52,131 nucleotides of DNA from Micromonospora sp. KC723 (GCF_004348595.1 NZ_SMKD01000027.1:1-52131), one strand, 5' to 3'; shown: positions 17,740 through 26,270, counted from the stretch's first letter. The notes: generated by a model not told the origin, from the letters alone. Numbers and translations: made by a program.

Positions 17740-18255
17740 ATGGGACTCTCAAACGCCGTCCGCGACATCAAGACCATGCGGCAGGTGCTGACCGATGCCG
17801 AGGCGGAGGCCCGACGCGCCGGAGAGGACCTGCCCGCACCGGAGCATCTGCTCGTCGCGGCGACCGGGCTGTCGGAGGGCAGCGCCCACCGCGCCTTCGG
17901 TCGGGTGGGCGCCGACCCCGGCACACTGCGCCAAGCCATCGAGCGGGCGCACGCGACCGCCCTGGCCTCCATCGGCATCACCACCTCGGAGACCGCCCCA
18001 CCCGCAGGTGGGCAACTCAGGCCGGCCACCGGGGTCTTCCGCGCCACCCCGCAGGCCCAGCAGGTGTGGCAGCAGGCCGTGACGCTGTCCAAGTCGGCGC
18101 GCCCGCCAGGCATCCGGGGAGCCCATGTCGTCGCGGCGGTCTGCTCACTCACCCAGGGCACCGCCGTCCGTGCCCTCGCGGCGATGGGCGTCGATCCCGC
18201 AGCGCTCAGGCGGGCCGCACTCGTCGAGGGAGGTATCGAAGACGCCCCACAGTGA
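17740..18255 (+). CDS. Stand-alone Clp N-domain protein
   Basis: 171 residues holding two copies of a Clp N-terminal (ClpA/B/C substrate/adaptor-binding) repeat: ~8-75 (AEAEARRAGEDLPAPEHLLVAATG) and ~100-165 (AWQQAV-type helix, then RPPGIRGAHVVAAVCSL). No ATPase domain follows, so it is not a Clp ATPase. It may bind substrates or adaptors, or bind the HTH partner as an effector module. The ATG at 17740 follows an AGGAGGAGG-like site, unlike its partner. Its stop is 48 nt before recQ. Confidence 0.82.
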   Translation: MGLSNAVRDIKTMRQVLTDAEAEARRAGEDLPAPEHLLVAATGLSEGSAHRAFGRVGADPGTLRQAIERAHATALASIGITTSETAPPAGGQLRPATGVFRATPQAQQVWQQAVTLSKSARPPGIRGAHVVAAVCSLTQGTAVRALAAMGVDPAALRRAALVEGGIEDAPQ

Positions 18256-18303
18256 GGTCGGCACAGGGCCCGTCCACGGCCCGGCAACTGGTAGAAATGC
18301 CGG

Positions 18304-20460
18304 ATGAGCCAGGATCGGGCGGCGGTACGGGATCGGGCCGAGGCGGTGCTGCGCCGGCTGGCCGGCGAGCACGCCCGGCTCCGCGAGGACCAGTGGCGGG
18401 CGATCGAGGCGCTGGTGGTGGACCGGCGGCGGGTGCTCTGCGTGCAGCGCACCGGGTGGGGCAAGTCGGCGGTCTACTTCGTGGCCACCGCGCTGCTGCG
18501 GGAACGCCCCGACGCCGCCGGCCCGACCGTGATCGTCTCCCCGCTGCTGGCGCTGATGCGCAACCAGGTGGAGTCCGCCGCCCGCGCCGGCATCCGGGCC
18601 CGCACGATCAACTCCGCCAACCTGGAGGAGTGGGACGAGATCACCTCCGAGATCCACGCCGGGGCGGTGGACGTCCTGCTGATCAGCCCGGAACGGCTCA
18701 ACAACCCCGACTTCCGGGACAGCGTGCTGCCGAAGCTGGCCGCCACCACCGGCCTGCTGGTGGTGGACGAGGCGCACTGCGTCTCCGACTGGGGGCACGA
18801 CTTCCGGCCGGACTACCGCCGGTTGCGGACCTTCCTGGCCGAGCTGCCCGCGCGGACCCCGGTGCTGGCCACCACGGCCACCGCCAACGCCCGGGTCACC
18901 GCCGACGTGGCCGAGCAGCTGGGCACCGAACTGGCCGATCCGGCGGCGCGGCGACCGGACGTGCTGGTGCTGCGCGGCTCGCTGGACCGGGAGTCGCTGC
19001 GGCTGGGCGTACTCGACCTGCCGAGCCCGGCCCACCGGCTGGCCTGGCTCGCCGACCACCTGGACCAGCTTCCCGGCTCGGGGATCATCTACACGCTGAC
19101 CGTCGCGGCGGCGGGGGAGACCGCCGAGTTCCTCCGCGCGCGTGGCTGGTCGGTCGCCTCCTACACCGGCCAGGCCGAGGACGCCGACCGGCGTGCCGCC
19201 GAGCAGGACCTGCTCGACAACAAGATCAAGGCGTTGGTGGCCACCTCCGCGCTCGGCATGGGCTTCGACAAGCCGGACCTCGGCTTCGTGGTGCACCTCG
19301 GCGCACCGCCCTCCCCGATCGCGTACTACCAGCAGGTCGGCCGGGCCGGCCGGGCCGTCGCGCACGCCGAGGTGCTGCTGCTGCCCGGTGCCGAGGACGC
19401 CGCCATCTGGCGGTACTTCGCCTCGCTCGCCTTTCCGCCCGAGGAGCAGGTCCGGGCGGTGCTCGCCGCCCTGCCCACCGACCGGCCGCTCTCCACCCAG
19501 GCCCTGGAACCGATCGTCGACCTGCGCCGGACCCGCCTCGAACTGATGCTCAAGGTGCTCGACGTGGACGGGGCGGTGCGCCGGGTGCGCGGCGGCTGGC
19601 TCGCCACCGGCGAACCCTGGGTCTACGACGAGGCCCGGTTGCGCCGCGTCGCCCAGGCACGCACCGCCGAGCAGCAGGCCATGCGGGAGTACGCGACGAC
19701 GCCCGGCTGCCGGTTGCGTTACCTGCGGGAATGCCTCGACGACACGGGGGCGGCCGACTGCGGTCGCTGCGACCGCTGCGCCGGGCCACTGTTCACCGCC
19801 GACGTCTCCGTCGCCGCGCTGGCCGCCGCGCAGACCTTCCTCGGCCGTCCCGGTGTCGCGATCGCGCCGAAGAAGCTCTGGCCGACCGGCCTCGACGCGG
19901 TGGGCGTACCCCTGAAGGGGCGGATTCCCCCGGCGGAGCAGGCGTTGCCCGGGCGGGCCGTGGGACGGTTGTCCGACCTCGGCTGGGGTGGGCGGCTACG
20001 CGGACTGGTCGGGCCGGAGGCCGCCGACGCGCCGGTCCCGGACGACGTGGCCGCGGCCGTGGTCGACGTGCTGAAGGAGTGGGCGCACGGCGACGACCGG
20101 TGGCCGCGTCGCCCGGCCGGCGTGGTCGCCGTCGGTTCCCGTACCCGCCCGGCGCTGGTCGGCTCGCTCGCCGAGCGGATCGCCGCGGTCGGCCGGCTGC
20201 CGCTGCTCGGCCACGCCGTCCCCACCGGTCCGAGCGGTGCCGGCGGGCCGCGCGGCAACAGCGCCCAGCGGGTACGCGCGCTGCACGACGCCTTCAGCCT
20301 GCCGGACGGGCTGGCCGACACGCTCGCCGGGCTGGACGGCCCGGTGCTGCTCGTCGACGACCTGGTCGACTCCGGGTGGACGATGACCATGGTGGCCCGG
20401 CTGCTGCGTCGGGCCGGCGCCCCGGACGTGCTCCCGCTGGCCCTGGCCGTGGCGGGCTGA
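18304..20460 (+). CDS. RecQ-family DNA helicase with C-terminal phosphoribosyltransferase-like domain
   Basis: 718 residues. Walker A is TGWGKS (50-55), DEAH 155-158 in VVDEAHCVSDWGHDF, and motif VI is YYQQVGRAGRA. A RecQ zinc-binding region has Cys469, Cys477, Cys486, Cys489 and Cys492. Past ~530 the usual winged-helix and HRDC domains are not evident. Instead the C-terminus carries VLLVDDLVDSGWTMT (~680-694), the PRPP-binding loop of type I phosphoribosyltransferases, preceded by PAGVVAVGSRTRPALVGSLAERIA. Helicases of this mixed type act in DNA repair; the role of the PRT-like part is unknown. ATG 18304 has no ribosome site; TAGAAA lies 6 nt upstream. Confidence 0.9.
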   Translation: MSQDRAAVRDRAEAVLRRLAGEHARLREDQWRAIEALVVDRRRVLCVQRTGWGKSAVYFVATALLRERPDAAGPTVIVSPLLALMRNQVESAARAGIRARTINSANLEEWDEITSEIHAGAVDVLLISPERLNNPDFRDSVLPKLAATTGLLVVDEAHCVSDWGHDFRPDYRRLRTFLAELPARTPVLATTATANARVTADVAEQLGTELADPAARRPDVLVLRGSLDRESLRLGVLDLPSPAHRLAWLADHLDQLPGSGIIYTLTVAAAGETAEFLRARGWSVASYTGQAEDADRRAAEQDLLDNKIKALVATSALGMGFDKPDLGFVVHLGAPPSPIAYYQQVGRAGRAVAHAEVLLLPGAEDAAIWRYFASLAFPPEEQVRAVLAALPTDRPLSTQALEPIVDLRRTRLELMLKVLDVDGAVRRVRGGWLATGEPWVYDEARLRRVAQARTAEQQAMREYATTPGCRLRYLRECLDDTGAADCGRCDRCAGPLFTADVSVAALAAAQTFLGRPGVAIAPKKLWPTGLDAVGVPLKGRIPPAEQALPGRAVGRLSDLGWGGRLRGLVGPEAADAPVPDDVAAAVVDVLKEWAHGDDRWPRRPAGVVAVGSRTRPALVGSLAERIAAVGRLPLLGHAVPTGPSGAGGPRGNSAQRVRALHDAFSLPDGLADTLAGLDGPVLLVDDLVDSGWTMTMVARLLRRAGAPDVLPLALAVAG

Positions 20461-20463
20461 CCG

Positions 20464-20507
20464 CCCGCCGTGACCGGCGGGTCGTCCCGTTGCCGGTGGG
20501 AACGGGA
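20464..20507 (+). terminator. Two short hairpins after recQ
   Basis: CCCGCCG/CGGCGGG (20464-20470/20475-20481, 4-nt loop) is followed by TCCCGTT/AACGGGA (20485-20491/20501-20507). They lie just after the recQ stop and may end its transcript. Confidence 0.45.
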
Positions 20508-20582
20508 AAGTTCCCGGCCGGAGCGGATTGCGAGGGACGCCACGGCGACCACCGTGCGGCCGGGGCGCGGCGGGACCGGCGG

Positions 20583-20588
20583 TACGGT
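20583..20588 (+). promoter_or_regulatory. Putative -10 box TACGGT
   Basis: TACGGT ends 6 nt before ATG 20595 and no Shine-Dalgarno is present, which suggests a leaderless message. Confidence 0.35.
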
Positions 20589-20594
20589 GGGCGT

Positions 20595-21608
20595 ATGGCC
20601 GAGCAGCGATCCGTTACGGCGGTCGACTCCGACGCGAGAGGTCCCGACGCCCGGCCCGACTCACCCGGCGGCGACGCGGCACCGGGCCGAGCGGATGGTG
20701 CCGGGCCGGACCGGAGCACCCTGCGGCTCGCGTTGACCGTGGGCGGGCTGGTGCTCGCCATCCTGCTCGGCTTCGGCCTCGGCCGGGCCAACCCGAAGCC
20801 CACGACGCCGTCCGGCGCGGGTGTCGCGGCGACGGTCAGCGGCGAACACTCCCACGCTCCCGGCGCCGACGCCCACGACCACGGCGCGGGCGGGGAGGCC
20901 GCGACAGCGGCCGGCGGGCTGGCCGTCACCGCGTCCGGTTACACGCTGACCCCGTCGGGCACCGAGTTCCCCGCCGGCCGGGCTGTGGAGTTCCGCTTCC
21001 AGATCCGCGACGACCAGCGGCGTGCGGTCACCCGCTTCGCCGTCGTCCACGACAAGCCGATGCACCTGATCGTGGTACGCCGGGACCTCACCGGCTACCA
21101 GCACCTGCACCCCACCATGGCCCCCGACGGCACCTGGTCGGTGCCACTGACGCTGGCCCGGCCCGGCGTCTGGCGGGCGTACGCCGACTTCACCGCGGTC
21201 GCCGATGACGGCCGCCAGACGCCGGCCACCCTGGGGGTGGACCTGGTCGTGCCCGGCGCCTACGAACCCCGGCCGCTGCCGGCCCCGGCCACCACCGCGA
21301 CCGTCGACCGGTTCGCTGTCGCCTACCAGGGCGCGCCCGAGGTGGGCCGGGCCGTCCCGCTGCGCTTCCAGGTCCACGACGGCACCGCTCCGGCCGCGCT
21401 GGAGCGCTACCTCGGCGCGTACGGCCACCTCGTCGCGTTGCGCGAGGGCGACCTCGGTTACCTGCACGTCCACCCGGATGCGGTGCCGGCCGGGGACGCG
21501 ATCACCTTCTGGTTGACCGTGCCGGGGCCCGGCCGGTACCGGATGTACCTCGACTTCCAGGTGGCCGGCGTGGTGCGTACCGCCGAGTTCACCGTCACGG
21601 TCGCCTGA
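20595..21608 (+). CDS. Membrane-anchored secreted protein with His-rich segment
   Basis: 337 residues. A ~42-residue charged cytoplasmic N-terminus precedes one TM helix (LRLALTVGGLVLAILLGFGLG, ~43-63). Outside, a His-rich stretch (EHSHAPGADAHDHGAGG) leads to two similar beta-rich modules. Module 1 has KPMHLIVVRRDLTGYQHLHP, module 2 has GHLVALREGDLGYLHVHP. The MHLI...HLHP pattern suggests metal (perhaps copper) binding, by inference. No Cys pair is visible. ATG 20595 is chosen because the upstream frame has no family-like sequence. It ends facing the XRE gene. Confidence 0.8.
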   Translation: MAEQRSVTAVDSDARGPDARPDSPGGDAAPGRADGAGPDRSTLRLALTVGGLVLAILLGFGLGRANPKPTTPSGAGVAATVSGEHSHAPGADAHDHGAGGEAATAAGGLAVTASGYTLTPSGTEFPAGRAVEFRFQIRDDQRRAVTRFAVVHDKPMHLIVVRRDLTGYQHLHPTMAPDGTWSVPLTLARPGVWRAYADFTAVADDGRQTPATLGVDLVVPGAYEPRPLPAPATTATVDRFAVAYQGAPEVGRAVPLRFQVHDGTAPAALERYLGAYGHLVALREGDLGYLHVHPDAVPAGDAITFWLTVPGPGRYRMYLDFQVAGVVRTAEFTVTVA

Positions 21609-21642
21609 CGGCCGCCCTGCCTTATCCGGGCACCAGCCGGGA

Positions 21643-21681
21643 GGACCCGACGGCCGGCGAGCCACCCGTACTCGGGTCCTT
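21643..21681. terminator. Bidirectional hairpin between convergent genes
   Basis: AGGACCCGA (21643-21651) and TCGGGTCCT (21673-21681) form a perfect 9-bp stem with a 21-nt loop, between the His-rich protein gene and the XRE gene. Confidence 0.55.
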
Positions 21682-21723
21682 CAGCGTCCGGGAAACTACC
21701 GGGAAGCCAGGAGGCGGGGGACG

Positions 21724-22140
21724 TCAACCGGCCCGGCGGACCGGGCGGCGGGCCAGGTAGCGGAGCAGGTCGCGGATGTGGTGCTTCTCCTCGGCGGGAA
21801 CCGCCGGGTCGGCGAGCCGTTCCAGGATGACCCGGACGTCCGCCTCGACCGGGCCGTCGTCGGCGCGGCGGCGGGGGGCGGGACCGGCGTCCGGCAGGCC
21901 GAGCGCCCGGAACGCCGCCGCGACGGGCAGGTCGAGGGCGGCGCAGAAGCCCCGGACCTTTGCCAACTCGGGGTAGTCCTGCCAGTCCCCGGCCAGCCAA
22001 CGGAAGACGGTGGAGCGACCGACCCCGGTGTGCGCCGCGAGATCGCTCACCGTCCAGCCTCGCTCGTCGCGGGCGTCGTCGATGGCACGGCGCACGAAAC
22101 GCGCGAAGGCCATCTGCGGTGAAACCTCTACGGAGCCCAT
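21724..22140 (-). CDS. XRE-family helix-turn-helix regulator
   Basis: 138 residues. The HTH is WTVSDLAAHTGVGRSTVFRWLAG (~29-51), followed by the Cro/C1-like helices KVRGFCAALDLPVAAAFRALGL. A C-terminal helix (EEKHHIRDLLRYLARRP) may bind a ligand or partner. ATG 22140 has CAGGA upstream; a second Met at residue 10 is an alternative. It lies 116 nt downstream of the methyltransferase gene on the same strand. Nothing in it shows which genes it regulates. Confidence 0.87.
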   Translation of the reverse strand: MGSVEVSPQMAFARFVRRAIDDARDERGWTVSDLAAHTGVGRSTVFRWLAGDWQDYPELAKVRGFCAALDLPVAAAFRALGLPDAGPAPRRRADDGPVEADVRVILERLADPAVPAEEKHHIRDLLRYLARRPVRRAG

Positions 22141-22256
22141 TCCTGCCGGGTGGTCCCTTTCTTGAACCGCGACGCGTGTCGGTGCGCCCCCTCAGGGTAG
22201 TACGACGTCGGGTCGGAGCGATTGACCGATCAACCCGCCGCCGGAAGCCGTACGCC

Positions 22257-23414
22257 TCAACCGGTCGGCCCGGCCCCGGCGAGCAGTGTCTCCAACCGGG
22301 GCGTGACCTGCCACTGGTCGACCAGTTCCCGGTACTCGTCCCGCTGCTCGTCGCTGGGCCGGCCGCCGGCGCGACGGGCCCGGATCAGCAGATTCCGTGG
22401 AGTGTGCCGGGAGTCGACGAACTCCACCACCTCGGCGCGGTAACCGCGCAGCCGGAGCAGCCCGGCGCGCAGCGCGTCGGTGAGCACGTCGGCGAAACGT
22501 TCCCGCAGGATGCCCTGCCGGGTCAGCAGGTCGTACGGGGCCGGGGTGGGCCGAGCGCGCAGCTGAGCGGCGATGTCGTGGTGGCAGCACGGCGCGGCCA
22601 GCACCCAGCGGGCCTGCCACCGCACCGCCCGGGCCAGCGCCTCGTCGGTGGCGGTGTCGCAGGCGTGCAGTGCCAGCACCAGATCGGGGGCGGGCTCGAC
22701 CACCGCGTCGGCGATGGTGCCGGCGACGAACGAGACGCGGCTGGCCCAGCCGAGCCGCGCCGCCAGTTCGCTGTTGCGCCGCCGCTGGTCCTCCCGGACG
22801 TCCACACCGATCAGCTCGACGTCGAGGCCACGCTGGGCCAGATAGCGGTAGGCCGCGAAGGTCAGGTACGCGTTGCCGCAGCCCAGGTCCACCACCCGCA
22901 GCGAACCGCCCAGGTCGTCGGGCAGGGTGGCGGCGAGCGCGCGCAGGAACGCGTCCACCTGACGCCGCTTGGCGGCCGAGCCGCCGATCTCGGCGAAGAT
23001 CGGGTCACCCGGGTCGAGCAGGTAGTCCTTGGCCCGGTCGTGCCCGGCCGGCTCGGTCGCCGGCCGGCTCGCCGCCGCCCGGTGCACCTGCGCCTCACCC
23101 GACTTGGTCACCCTCAGCTGGAGCGTCGCCTCGGCGGTCTCCACGTGCCAGTTGCCGAACGGCTCGGCCAGCAGCGCGTCGACCGCCGCACCGGCCTCCG
23201 AACCGGGAGTCACGTTGCGCGTGTACGGCCGGCTGCCGTCGGACGTGGAGACCTGCAACCGGGGCCCGGCCTTGAGGACGACCGGCCGCAGTTCGGCGCG
23301 GACCACCGAGGGGCGCTGCCCACGGCGGCGGCCGGCGGCGACCGCGCGGGTCAGCGTGGGGTCGAGCAGCAGCGCCCGTACCTCGGTCAGGGCGGCGTCC
23401 AACGGTTCCGGCAT
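22257..23414 (-). CDS. Class I SAM methyltransferase, Methyltransf_32-like
   Basis: 385 residues. The C-terminal half is a Rossmann methyltransferase: VVDLGCGNAYLTFAAY (~175-190), LIGVDVREDQRRRNSELA (motif II acid), and LVLALHACDTATDEAL followed by APCCHHDIA. The ALHACDTATDEAL plus CCHHD signature is typical of the Methyltransf_32 group, whose eukaryotic relatives modify RNA or protein. An N-terminal ~120-residue domain of unknown fold (SRPYTRNVTP) precedes it. ATG 23414 follows GGAAGGATGATGGAGC. The substrate is unknown; RNA is a reasonable guess. Confidence 0.85.
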   Translation of the reverse strand: MPEPLDAALTEVRALLLDPTLTRAVAAGRRRGQRPSVVRAELRPVVLKAGPRLQVSTSDGSRPYTRNVTPGSEAGAAVDALLAEPFGNWHVETAEATLQLRVTKSGEAQVHRAAASRPATEPAGHDRAKDYLLDPGDPIFAEIGGSAAKRRQVDAFLRALAATLPDDLGGSLRVVDLGCGNAYLTFAAYRYLAQRGLDVELIGVDVREDQRRRNSELAARLGWASRVSFVAGTIADAVVEPAPDLVLALHACDTATDEALARAVRWQARWVLAAPCCHHDIAAQLRARPTPAPYDLLTRQGILRERFADVLTDALRAGLLRLRGYRAEVVEFVDSRHTPRNLLIRARRAGGRPSDEQRDEYRELVDQWQVTPRLETLLAGAGPTG

Positions 23415-23539
23415 CGCTCCATCATCCTTCCTCCCGGCCGACCCACTCCATTCGCGGTCGGTCGTGGTATCGCGAGGCGAGGAAACCCCGACGTGGCGCG
23501 AACGGAGGTCGATCCGCGCGCCAGGGTTCGGGAAAGGGA

Positions 23540-23574
23540 ACATCCCCCGTACCGCGTGGCGGTGCGGGGGATGT
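23540..23574 (-). terminator. Long hairpin after the DEAD-box helicase gene
   Basis: ACATCCCCCGTACCGC (23540-23555) pairs with GCGGTGCGGGGGATGT (23559-23574) over 16 bp (one wobble) around a 3-nt loop. It starts 15 nt after the helicase stop on the minus strand. Confidence 0.8.
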
Positions 23575-23589
23575 CGGGGGTCGTTCTGC

Positions 23590-25281
23590 TCAGTCGGCGG
23601 TCGCCTCGGCTGGCGTACCCGCGCCGGATCCGCCACCACGGCGACGCCGGCGGCGACGCGGCTTCGACACCTGCTCGCCGTCGTCGGAGGCACCGGCCTG
23701 CGGGGCGGCGCCCGCGTCGGCGGAGATCACCGCGGTCGGCTCGCCCGCGACCATCTCGCCGGCCCGGCGACGACGCCGACGGCGCGGGGTACGGGTGGCT
23801 TCCTCGCCGGCGGTCTCGGCGGTCTCGGCGGCCGGCGACCCGGCGGCATCCGGCGCGTCGGAGCCGGACCGGCCCCGGCGGCCCTCGCCGCGGTTCCGGC
23901 CCTCGCCGCGGTCCCGGCCCTCGCCGCGCCGGGAGCCCCGGCCGCCCTCACCGCGGCGCGACCGGCCACCCAGGTCCTCCTCGACCTCGGCGGCGAGCCC
24001 GGCACGGGTCCGCTCGGCCGTCGGCAGGGTGCCGGTCACGTCGGTGGGGATGTCGAGGTCCGTGTAGAGGTGCGGCGAGGTGTGGTAGGTCTCGGCCGGC
24101 TCCGGCATCTCCAGGCCGAGCGTCTTGTCGATGATCCGCCAGCGGGGCATGTCGTCCCAGTCGACGAAGGTCACCGCGACGCCGGTCGCCCCCGCCCGGC
24201 CGGTACGGCCGATCCGGTGGGTGTAGGTGTCCTGGTCCTCGGGGCAGTCGTAGTTGATGACGTGGGTGACGCCGCTGACGTCGATGCCACGGGCGGCCAC
24301 GTCCGTGGCGACCAGCGTGTCGATCTTGCCGGCGCGGAACGCCCGCAGTGCCCGCTCCCGGGCGCCCTGCCCGAGGTCGCCGTGGACGGCGGCGACCGCG
24401 AAGCCACGGAAGTCCAGATCCTCGGCGACCCGGTCGGCGGCCCGCTTCGTCCGGGTGAAGATCATGGTGAGGCCGCGCCCCTCGGCCTGGAGGATCCGCG
24501 CCACGATCTCGATCTTGTTCATCGAGTGGGTGCGGTACGCCAGCTGCCGGGTCTGCGGCGACGGACCGGTCTCGGCGGTGTGGCCGGCGTGGATGGTCAC
24601 CGGGTGGCGCAGGAAGCGCCGGGACAGGGTGACGATCGGGTCCGGCATGGTCGCCGAGAAGAGCATGGTCTGCCGGTCCTCCGGCAGCATCGCCAGGATC
24701 TTCTCGACGTCGTCCAGGAAGCCCAGGTCGAGCATCCGGTCGGCCTCGTCGAGGACCAGCGCGCGGACCCGGTCCAGTCGCAGGTGCTTCTGCTTCTGCA
24801 GGTCCATCAGCCGGCCCGGCGTGCCGACCAGGATCTCCACGCCCTTGCGCAGCGCCTCGATCTGCGGCTCGTACGCCACGCCGCCGTAGATCGGCAGCAC
24901 CCGCACGCCACGGGTCCGGCCCGCGGCGGCGAGATCCTTGGCGACCTGGATGCCCAGCTCGCGGGTCGGAACCACGACCAGCGCCTGCGGCACGCCGTCT
25001 CCGCCCTCGGCCGGAGCCAAGACCCGCTCCAGCAGCGGCACGCCGAAGCCGAGGGTCTTGCCGGTGCCGGTCGGCGCCTGGCCGATCAGGTCACTGCCGC
25101 GCAGCGCGATCGGAAGCGCGTACTCCTGGATGGCGAAGGCGCGGGTGATGCCCGCCGCGGCCAGCGCCTCGACGGTCTCGGGCCGCGCGCCGAGCGCGGC
25201 GAAGGTGGGCGCCTCCGGGCGGACCGGGGCGGTCGGGGCCAGTTCCTGGCCCTCTGTGGTGTCGATAATCTGTTCGCTCAT
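23590..25281 (-). CDS. DEAD-box RNA helicase with RGE-rich tail
   Basis: 563 residues. The conserved DEAD core has Q-motif region FAIQEYALPIAL, motif I APTGTGKT (69-76), PTRELG, GTPGRLMDL, VLDEADRML, FSATMP, ARGIDV and HRIGRTGRAG. After ~395 the chain turns acidic, then shows several copies of RGEGRxR-type repeats and finally basic (RRRRRRAGE, RRRRRRGGGS) clusters, an RNA-binding low-complexity tail. Such helicases unwind RNA in ribosome assembly or cold response. ATG 25281 has no strong ribosome site, and a putative -10 at 25446-25451 implies a 5' leader of about 160 nt. Confidence 0.92.
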   Translation of the reverse strand: MSEQIIDTTEGQELAPTAPVRPEAPTFAALGARPETVEALAAAGITRAFAIQEYALPIALRGSDLIGQAPTGTGKTLGFGVPLLERVLAPAEGGDGVPQALVVVPTRELGIQVAKDLAAAGRTRGVRVLPIYGGVAYEPQIEALRKGVEILVGTPGRLMDLQKQKHLRLDRVRALVLDEADRMLDLGFLDDVEKILAMLPEDRQTMLFSATMPDPIVTLSRRFLRHPVTIHAGHTAETGPSPQTRQLAYRTHSMNKIEIVARILQAEGRGLTMIFTRTKRAADRVAEDLDFRGFAVAAVHGDLGQGARERALRAFRAGKIDTLVATDVAARGIDVSGVTHVINYDCPEDQDTYTHRIGRTGRAGATGVAVTFVDWDDMPRWRIIDKTLGLEMPEPAETYHTSPHLYTDLDIPTDVTGTLPTAERTRAGLAAEVEEDLGGRSRRGEGGRGSRRGEGRDRGEGRNRGEGRRGRSGSDAPDAAGSPAAETAETAGEEATRTPRRRRRRRAGEMVAGEPTAVISADAGAAPQAGASDDGEQVSKPRRRRRRRGGGSGAGTPAEATAD

Positions 25282-25445
25282 CTGGATCTGGGGGTGCCCT
25301 CTCGTGGTGCGCCCCGTCTTGTCCTCAGGGCGCGATCGGTATGGCGCGGGCCACGCGGTCGGGGGCGACATCGCCGGGCCGGACCGGGCCGCACGCGCGC
25401 CGTGAGGCGGACTTCGATCAGATCGGCGCCCACGGCAACTGCTCC

Positions 25446-25451
25446 ATACTA
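25446..25451 (-). promoter_or_regulatory. Putative -10 box (TAGTAT) of the DEAD-box gene
   Basis: Minus-strand TAGTAT fits TANNNT about 165 nt upstream of the helicase ATG. No clear -35 partner was found. If correct, it gives a long untranslated leader, where helicase genes are often self-regulated. Confidence 0.3.
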
Positions 25452-25512
25452 CCCGAGCGGCGGATTCACGCCCCCGAACCCGGTGAGCGGGTCCGCGCCC
25501 GGGGGTATCGAA

Positions 25513-25528
25513 TGTGACCTGGGTCACC
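25513..25528. promoter_or_regulatory. CRP/FNR-like palindrome between divergent genes
   Basis: GTGACCTGGGTCAC (25514-25527) is a 14-bp perfect palindrome with the GTGA-N6-TCAC pattern of CRP-family sites. It lies 42 nt before the ferritin-like gene and 65 nt upstream of the putative helicase -10. Confidence 0.5.
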
Positions 25529-25555
25529 GAAAAACCGGTCATCAGTGACAGGCGG

Positions 25556-25561
25556 TACCCT
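25556..25561 (+). promoter_or_regulatory. Putative -10 box TACCCT
   Basis: TACCCT ends 6 nt before GTG 25568 with no Shine-Dalgarno, again a leaderless layout. Confidence 0.35.
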
Positions 25562-25567
25562 GCGCTC

Positions 25568-26215
25568 GTGCCCGCCCCGACACGTCCCGACGCCGTGGTC
25601 GACCTGATCGGCCTGGTCGCCTACGGCGAGCTGCTCGCCTTCGACCGGATGGCCGCCGACGCGCGACTCGCGCCCGATCTGCGCCGCCGGGCCGCCCTCA
25701 GCGAGATGGCGGCGGCGGAGATGGCCAACTACCGGCGGCTCGCCGACTGGCTCACCGCGCTCGGCGTCGTCCCCGAGGAGGCGATGGCGCCGTACGCCGG
25801 GGCGTTGCAGGCGTACCACGACTCGACCGAGCCGAAGGACTGGCTGGAGGCGGTCACCAAGGCGTACGTCGGCGACGGGATCACCGACGACTTCCTCGGC
25901 GAGATGGCCGACCACCTGGACGAGCCGTACCGGCGGCTGATCCGGGACGTGCTGCACGACACCCGGTACGCCGAGTTCGCGGTGGCCGAGATCCGAGCCG
26001 CGATCGAGGTCGACCCGAGGGTGGCCAACCGGCTCTCGATGTGGGCCCGCCGGCTGGTCGGGGAGGCGCTCTCCCAGGCCGGGCGGGTCGCCGCGGCGGA
26101 CCGGGGGGCGCTCGTCGCGCTGGTCGGGCGGGACGGGATGGACGTGTCGGCGCTGTTCGGCAAGCTCACCGCCCACCATACCGCGCGGATGACCGCGGCC
26201 GGCCTCAACAACTGA
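25568..26215 (+). CDS. Ferritin-like fold protein, MiaE_2 type
   Basis: 215 residues, nearly all alpha-helical. Iron-type acids occur in GELLAFDRMAADA and MAAAEMANYRRL, and again in VGDGITDDFLGEMADHLDE and RYAEFAVAEIRAAIE, the two E...ExxH/Y-like pairs of a ferritin-like diiron bundle. The layout matches the actinobacterial MiaE_2-like family, whose substrate (tRNA or otherwise) is unproven. GTG 25568 sits right behind the TACCCT box. It is convergent with the DUF3107 gene. Confidence 0.82.
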   Translation: MPAPTRPDAVVDLIGLVAYGELLAFDRMAADARLAPDLRRRAALSEMAAAEMANYRRLADWLTALGVVPEEAMAPYAGALQAYHDSTEPKDWLEAVTKAYVGDGITDDFLGEMADHLDEPYRRLIRDVLHDTRYAEFAVAEIRAAIEVDPRVANRLSMWARRLVGEALSQAGRVAAADRGALVALVGRDGMDVSALFGKLTAHHTARMTAAGLNN

Positions 26216-26228
26216 CGGGCGGTGCGGC

Positions 26229-26264
26229 CCGGCCCGCGACGACGCGCGCCGTCGCGGGGGCCGG
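26229..26264. terminator. Bidirectional hairpin between convergent genes
   Basis: CCGGCCCGCGACG (26229-26241) pairs with CGTCGCGGGGGCCGG (26250-26264), with a small bulge and an 8-nt loop, between the ferritin-like and DUF3107 genes. Confidence 0.65.
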
Positions 26265-26270
26265 ACCGGG

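Noticed and set aside
20661..21665. 334-residue minus-strand frame opposite the His-rich protein
   Set aside because: The plus frame has a TM helix and repeated modules; the minus frame does not resemble a protein.
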